Source: UBA6164 sp964527325
Lineage (GTDB): Bacteria; Patescibacteriota; Gracilibacteria; BD1-5; UBA6164
DNA: 7,315 nucleotides
Assembly (NCBI GenBank): GCA_964527325.1
Contig: CAZGNU010000067.1
Span: 1 to 7,315, forward strand
Direction: 5' to 3'
Below are positions 6,201 through 7,315 of the stretch, in pieces. The position numbers and the translations under genes were made by a program. The notes under the pieces were generated by a model. It was given only the letters and a program-made list of their open reading frames with translations. It was not told where the DNA came from and did no database searches. Position 1 is the first letter of the stretch. Each line of letters opens with the position of its first letter.

Positions 6201-7315
6201 AACTGTGATTTCTGAATAGAATTTTGAAATGCATGATGACCAGAGAATGATCATGAATGATGAATAATACGTAACAATACAATTTATAGAACAGCTGGTA
6301 ACTCTTGAGATGTATGAATAAGTGTTAATAGATGAAGAGATGTAAAAATTTATAATAATACTGTTATACTAAACTGAACATATCCAAATGCTATAGAGTA
6401 TAGATTTACAAATACATACTGAGAAAATGTAGCTGATATTCGTAATAATTTAACAGATGCAAATATTACATCACGTAACGATGCTCCAGGATTAGAAGTT
6501 AATAATTTTGAAAATGCAACATCTGATTATTTCATAGATATAGCTAATAACGATTTACGTTTAACTTCAAATGCTATTTCAGCAGTTAATCAAGCTACTG
6601 TATTATCAGATGTAACTGATGATATTGATCAAGTAACTCGTGATAGTAATCCAAATATCTGAGCATATGAATATGTAGAAACTGTATCTCTTATCTCAGA
6701 TACACAAAGCCCAACAACACCTCAAAATATTAATACAGATGTAACATTTTCATGGGATGCATCAACTGATAATATTTGAGTAACTGGTTATAGAGTATAT
6801 AGAAATGGTAGTGAAATATGAACATCTACCACTACAAGTTATACTGATACAATTTTATTATCAGATACTGAATATAATTATACTATTACTGCATTTGATA
6901 ATGCAGGAAATGAAAGTAACGAATCTACTCAAATACTAATACAAACAACTAATAATAATGTATGTACTTCAAATTGGAATACTTGAGCTTGGTCAGATTG
7001 GTCAACATGTACTGATTCTAGTCAATCTAGAACTAGAACTGTAACAGATTCAAATTCTTGTGAAGATGATACTAATAAACCAACTGAATCAGAAGTACAA
7101 TCTTGTACTGTTCAGACATGAGATTATAATTTCCAAACAAGAGCTAATAGTGTTAATGATACAGCAGAAGAATTTTTATCAAATGGATGAGAAATGTATT
7201 TAAATAGTAGTGATTTAGAAATGGCACATGACGTTTATGATCAAGCTGTTTGAATTCATTTTGATAATATTGAGGTTCCTGATAATGTAGAAATTACTAA
7301 TGCATATATTCAATT
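168..7315 (+). CDS. Giant secreted multidomain protein with SGNH hydrolase, esterase and beta-helix modules (code 25; 3' end outside window)
   Basis: This is a single open frame of 2382 complete codons under genetic code 25 (UGA = Gly), still open at the window edge. Seen directly: there is no in-frame TAA or TAG, about 120 in-frame TGA codons (hand count), and no in-frame CGA or CGG. The frame stays continuous across all domains, with no frameshift. The ATG at 168 is preferred because an in-frame TAA lies at 150-152, a signal peptide follows at once, and the next Met is residue 50. Module order is signal peptide, SGNH hydrolase, beta-rich region, FnIII, TSP1-like, jelly-roll, TSP1-like, DNRLRE-like, FnIII-like, alpha/beta hydrolase plus beta-sandwich, BACON-like, parallel beta-helix, FnIII, TSP1-like, jelly-roll. 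The composition is rich in Asn, Asp, Glu, Ser and Thr and poor in Cys and Lys, typical of an extracellular protein. Inference: a cell-surface or released multi-enzyme degrading or gripping external polymers. No membrane anchor or sorting signal can be judged because the C-terminus is missing. Confidence 0.93.
303..902 (+). other. SGNH/GDSL-type hydrolase domain (residues about 46-245)
   Basis: The block I motif FFGDSQTRG places the nucleophile at Ser55, just after a short hydrophobic strand. A block II glycine is likely at Gly95/Gly96 (SGVGGCTIAES), and a block III-like segment is ESGNQN (Gly124, Asn125, Asn127). Block V is DGGH with Asp221 and His224, followed by GNGNLLVALTIYDTLG, which resembles the C-terminal helix of SGNH enzymes. 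Length of about 200 residues is normal for the fold. The family hydrolyses ester bonds in lipids or in acetylated sugars; in this saccharide-binding context carbohydrate deacetylation is plausible but not shown. All four block residues appear present, so the domain is probably active. Confidence 0.75.
903..1565 (+). other. Unassigned beta-rich region (residues about 246-466)
   Basis: I do not recognise a named family here. The first part holds two cysteines (Cys278 and Cys315) that could form a disulfide after export. The second part (about 318-460) alternates short hydrophobic strands and polar turns, for example ISAIDFETTVWEV, KTVLVVSRVDAG and EYFTFNIRLNG. That pattern suggests a jelly-roll or lectin-like sandwich of the kind that often accompanies secreted hydrolases. 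An acidic turn (GDDDPEDQPE, near residue 430-440) could bind calcium. Carbohydrate binding is a guess from context. Confidence 0.4.
1566..1814 (+). other. Fibronectin type III domain 1 (residues 467-549)
   Basis: The stretch starts with the typical Pro-led strand (PENIEVVP), then LRISWEE with the conserved B-strand Trp, then DHYNIYEYTW. It ends in LEPSSTHYYVVTAVSTSG, the standard LxPxTxYYxxVxAV pattern. The length of about 83 residues suits the family. In bacterial secreted enzymes such domains act mostly as spacers or in glycan-surface contact. It separates the N-terminal SGNH unit from the first thrombospondin-like repeat. Confidence 0.8.
1884..2033 (+). repeat. Thrombospondin type-1-like repeat 1 (residues 573-622)
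   Basis: This 50-residue module has four cysteines (573, 588, 607, 622). It carries the TSP1 signature WSDWSTC (Trp582, Trp585, Cys588) followed by an Arg-Thr ladder (595-600) that would stack against the tryptophans. It differs from copies 2 and 3 by one additional Arg-Thr pair, making it 50 rather than 48 residues. Four cysteines suggest two disulfides against three in animal TSP1 domains. TSP1-like repeats occur in secreted bacterial proteins and usually mediate adhesion. A jelly-roll domain follows, as it does after copy 3. Confidence 0.8.
2058..2585 (+). other. Jelly-roll-like beta domain A (residues 631-806)
   Basis: The domain begins GDYTFETRATDSVNTAEEHLS and includes SSDLEM, AVGLHFPNIEIP, ATVTNAYIQFTANE, AQRTPNLSSIVQNIV, SGNALTFIVTG, GRRVAES and MLHIEY. 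From memory this is a beta-sandwich found many times in marine secreted hydrolases and surface proteins, distantly like the DNRLRE/CBM96 group, although I cannot name a formal family. Its usual role is thought to be glycan or surface binding. The same opening motifs recur about 5.06 kb downstream in domain B, so the thrombospondin-like plus jelly-roll pair is a duplicated cassette. Confidence 0.65.
2601..2744 (+). repeat. Thrombospondin type-1-like repeat 2 (residues 812-859)
   Basis: This is a 48-residue copy of the four-cysteine module (first Cys 812, last Cys 859) with WSDWSEC and a single Arg-Thr-Arg run. It is close to copy 1 at the DNA level too: the opening TGTACTCCTGAATGGAATA and the stretch TGGTCAGATTGGTCA are identical. 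That points to recent duplication or gene conversion. Unlike copies 1 and 3 it precedes a DNRLRE-like domain instead of the AVG(L/I)HF-type jelly roll. Confidence 0.8.
2772..3398 (+). other. DNRLRE-like (CBM96-type) beta-sandwich domain (residues about 869-1077)
   Basis: The sequence reads DTWLRSNYPTYTYGNSNRIEVDNNG, then GLLYFDISNL, TTIKLMTRKVYASNAG, IIEAYEINDNGQSLWNEEYANYNN, WQEIDVTELAKEWIAG, GIALLMNKE and RYRPYIEITY. This order is characteristic of the DNRLRE / CBM96-like family: a run of polar turns ending with a Leu/Ile-Phe-Asp strand, W(N/S)E mid-domain, an IDVT-xxV/L-xxW segment and a closing P-Y-I-E-I-T-Y strand. Some members bind alginate or other acidic polysaccharides. The length of about 210 residues is slightly long for the family because of extra residues around 1020-1035. 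Confidence 0.7.
3420..3872 (+). other. Fibronectin III-like region linked to the esterase (residues about 1085-1235)
   Basis: The start (RPAQINNINAFHRSGQTFITFDE) and KYRYKIYRNNEPI resemble the A-C strands of a fibronectin domain. The end (GTGLFVYTSKEGNNGNYYYAVTAVVDGNEN) resembles its F and G strands. Between them lie about 60 additional residues containing ARGSGKMQWALEWADF and MHVINDYDSPLSEGTG. I recall the TGL(F/Y)V...G.YYYAVTAV..G.EN segment as a regular N-terminal extension of secreted PHB-depolymerase-like esterases, so the region is probably the family's own leading domain and not an independent insertion. It has no obvious catalytic residues. Confidence 0.6.
3873..4859 (+). other. Alpha/beta hydrolase (esterase) domain (residues about 1236-1564)
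   Basis: A strand and oxyanion-hole segment, HPLVMHLNAYGAHG (Gly1305, His1307), precedes the nucleophile elbow Gly1401-Gly-Ser1403-Met-Gly1405-Gly. HGTADNV supplies the likely acid Asp1503, and WQHGGHTP supplies His1535 or His1538. This is the triad order of alpha/beta hydrolases, and the arrangement resembles secreted PHB-depolymerase/feruloyl-esterase-like enzymes. Three of the four elbow glycines (1401, 1402, 1405) are TGA codons, so the active site exists only with the recoded stop. The substrate is unknown: acyl or feruloyl esters on polysaccharides, or polyesters, are all possible. With the SGNH domain it gives this protein two separate ester-hydrolase modules. Confidence 0.75.
4860..5225 (+). 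other. C-terminal beta-sandwich of the esterase (residues about 1565-1686)
   Basis: The segment contains NKELEWSNSANNFDGE, SIGIRLDPTG, VDITPRRMQNF, GQTYNYQITDIENQNIV and VTADSDGLITLTNVGV. The pattern VD(I/V)TPRR..F....G....(Y/W)...D...G.....G.VTAD.DGL(I/V)T is one I associate with the domain directly following secreted esterases of the preceding type. It is therefore probably structural or substrate-orienting and a fixed partner of the catalytic unit. No catalytic residues are evident. Confidence 0.55.
5247..5546 (+). other. BACON-like Ig-fold domain (residues 1694-1793)
   Basis: The domain has the family hallmarks: LSTNSLDFVVNEGSNDT(I)SQIVTINNSS at the start, a central LNWNAS...ESWINLTNSSGT, ENLEINVDPTGLFDGEYSSQVEI, and a closing LINVSLTVN strand. 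The W-I-N-L segment and the P-x-G-L-x-x-G-x-Y turn are typical of BACON and related choice-of-anchor Ig domains. Its length of 100 residues fits. In polysaccharide-degrading enzymes these domains serve as rigid spacers, and here it joins the esterase to the beta-helix. Confidence 0.7.
5565..6674 (+). other. Right-handed parallel beta-helix domain, lyase-like (residues 1800-2169)
   Basis: The N-cap NYNELRTALINLESNTEVLVADGIYNITQTLAI is the usual opening of parallel beta-helix lyases (xxGTYxITxxL). Successive coils start near residues 1881, 1909, 1936, 1971, 2004, 2033, 2061 and 2091, about 27-35 apart. Each has a strand followed by the Asn-rich turn (V-E-N-N, I-R-D-N-T, V-E-R-N-K, I-R-N-N-T, I-Y-N-N-T, I-R-N-N). 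The domain closes with NPNIGAYEY, a common end of such proteins. Relatives include PL6-type lyases, pectate lyases and epimerases, plus non-enzymatic NosD-like proteins. Candidate acidic or basic catalytic residues sit in the inserted loops (for example ARRNPARGDYYTQGVDVHRGSN, near 1950-1969), but I cannot assign them, so the activity is unproven. Confidence 0.8.
6702..6950 (+). other. Fibronectin type III domain 2 (residues about 2179-2261)
   Basis: The domain reads SPTTPQNI, VTFSWDASTDNIGVTGYRVYRNG, then TTTSYTDTILLSDTEYNYTITAFDNAGNESN. This is a nearly textbook bacterial fibronectin III sequence (SW.AStDn.GVtGYrVYrnG). The Gly of DNIG is a TGA codon, which is useful independent proof of UGA = Gly. 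The domain links the beta-helix to thrombospondin-like repeat 3. Confidence 0.9.
6963..7106 (+). repeat. Thrombospondin type-1-like repeat 3 (residues 2266-2313)
   Basis: This 48-residue four-cysteine module (first Cys 2266, last Cys 2313) has WSDWSTC and an Arg-Thr-Arg-Thr run, very close to copies 1 and 2 in protein and DNA (identical TGGTCAGATTGGTCA core). It is again followed, after TVQTG, by a DYNFQTRA jelly-roll start, matching the arrangement at copy 1. That makes a repeated cassette with a period of about 5.08 kb. Confidence 0.8.
7119..7315 (+). other. Jelly-roll-like beta domain B, truncated by the window (residues 2318-2382 and on)
   Basis: The start GDYNFQTRANSVNDTAEEFLS, then SSDLEM, QAVGIHFDNIEVP and ITNAYIQ, align position by position with domain A (GDYTFETRA, SSDLEM, QAVGLHFPNIEIP, VTNAYIQ). 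About 65 residues are visible and the rest lies past the window. The function is presumed to be the same as domain A, a surface or glycan-binding module. The rest of the protein could continue with further cassettes of this kind. Confidence 0.7.

Noticed and set aside
1884..7106. The repeated thrombospondin-like units as a CRISPR array or mobile-element ends
   Set aside because: The units are in frame, about 48-50 codons, unevenly spaced and conserved as protein motifs, with no spacer pattern, inverted ends or transposase.
168..7315. A decayed pseudogene full of TGA stop codons
   Set aside because: Only TGA occurs in frame, never TAA or TAG, despite high AT content, and there are no frameshifts over more than 7 kb. 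Random decay would produce all three stops.
168..7315. UGA read as tryptophan (code 4, Mycoplasma-like)
   Set aside because: TGG is used freely at true Trp positions such as WSDWS, while TGA falls at conserved Gly positions such as the GxSxG elbow, HGTAD and NIGAYEY.

Overview
The window is almost entirely one enormous protein-coding gene that only becomes visible if UGA is read as glycine (genetic code 25). From the ATG at 168 the frame runs to the end of the window (2382 complete codons) with no in-frame TAA or TAG, but with about 120 in-frame TGA codons by hand count. These TGAs fall where known families need glycine: the GxSxG nucleophile elbow of an alpha/beta hydrolase, the HGTAD motif, the fibronectin III stretch DNIGVTGYRVYRNG and the beta-helix ending NPNIGAYEY. 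UGA=Gly is known from Candidatus Gracilibacteria (BD1-5) and Absconditabacteria (SR1), both in the CPR/Patescibacteria. The low G+C, the AT-ending codons and the absence of in-frame CGA and CGG fit that assignment, though the exact lineage cannot be set from one gene.

Layout: positions 1-42 may hold the last codons of an upstream gene ending in TAG. Positions 43-167 are a very AT-rich leader with no gene. The giant gene then encodes, in order: a signal peptide (residues 1-31); an SGNH/GDSL-type hydrolase (46-245); an unassigned beta-rich region (246-466); fibronectin III (467-549); thrombospondin-1-like repeat 1 (573-622); jelly-roll domain A (631-806); thrombospondin-like repeat 2 (812-859); a DNRLRE-like domain (869-1077); a fibronectin-like region (1085-1235); an alpha/beta hydrolase esterase with probable triad Ser1403/Asp1503/His1535 or His1538 (1236-1564); its C-terminal beta-sandwich (1565-1686); a BACON-like Ig domain (1694-1793); a right-handed parallel beta-helix (1800-2169); fibronectin III (2179-2261); thrombospondin-like repeat 3 (2266-2313); and the start of jelly-roll domain B (2318 onward), where the window ends.

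Taken together this looks like a secreted or surface-displayed multi-enzyme protein. Two esterase/lipase-type catalytic modules and a polysaccharide-lyase-like beta-helix are strung between binding and spacer modules. A role in degrading or attaching to host or environmental glycans would suit the symbiotic or predatory lifestyle inferred for these bacteria, but that role is inference. The anchor or secretion signal at the C-terminus lies outside the window.
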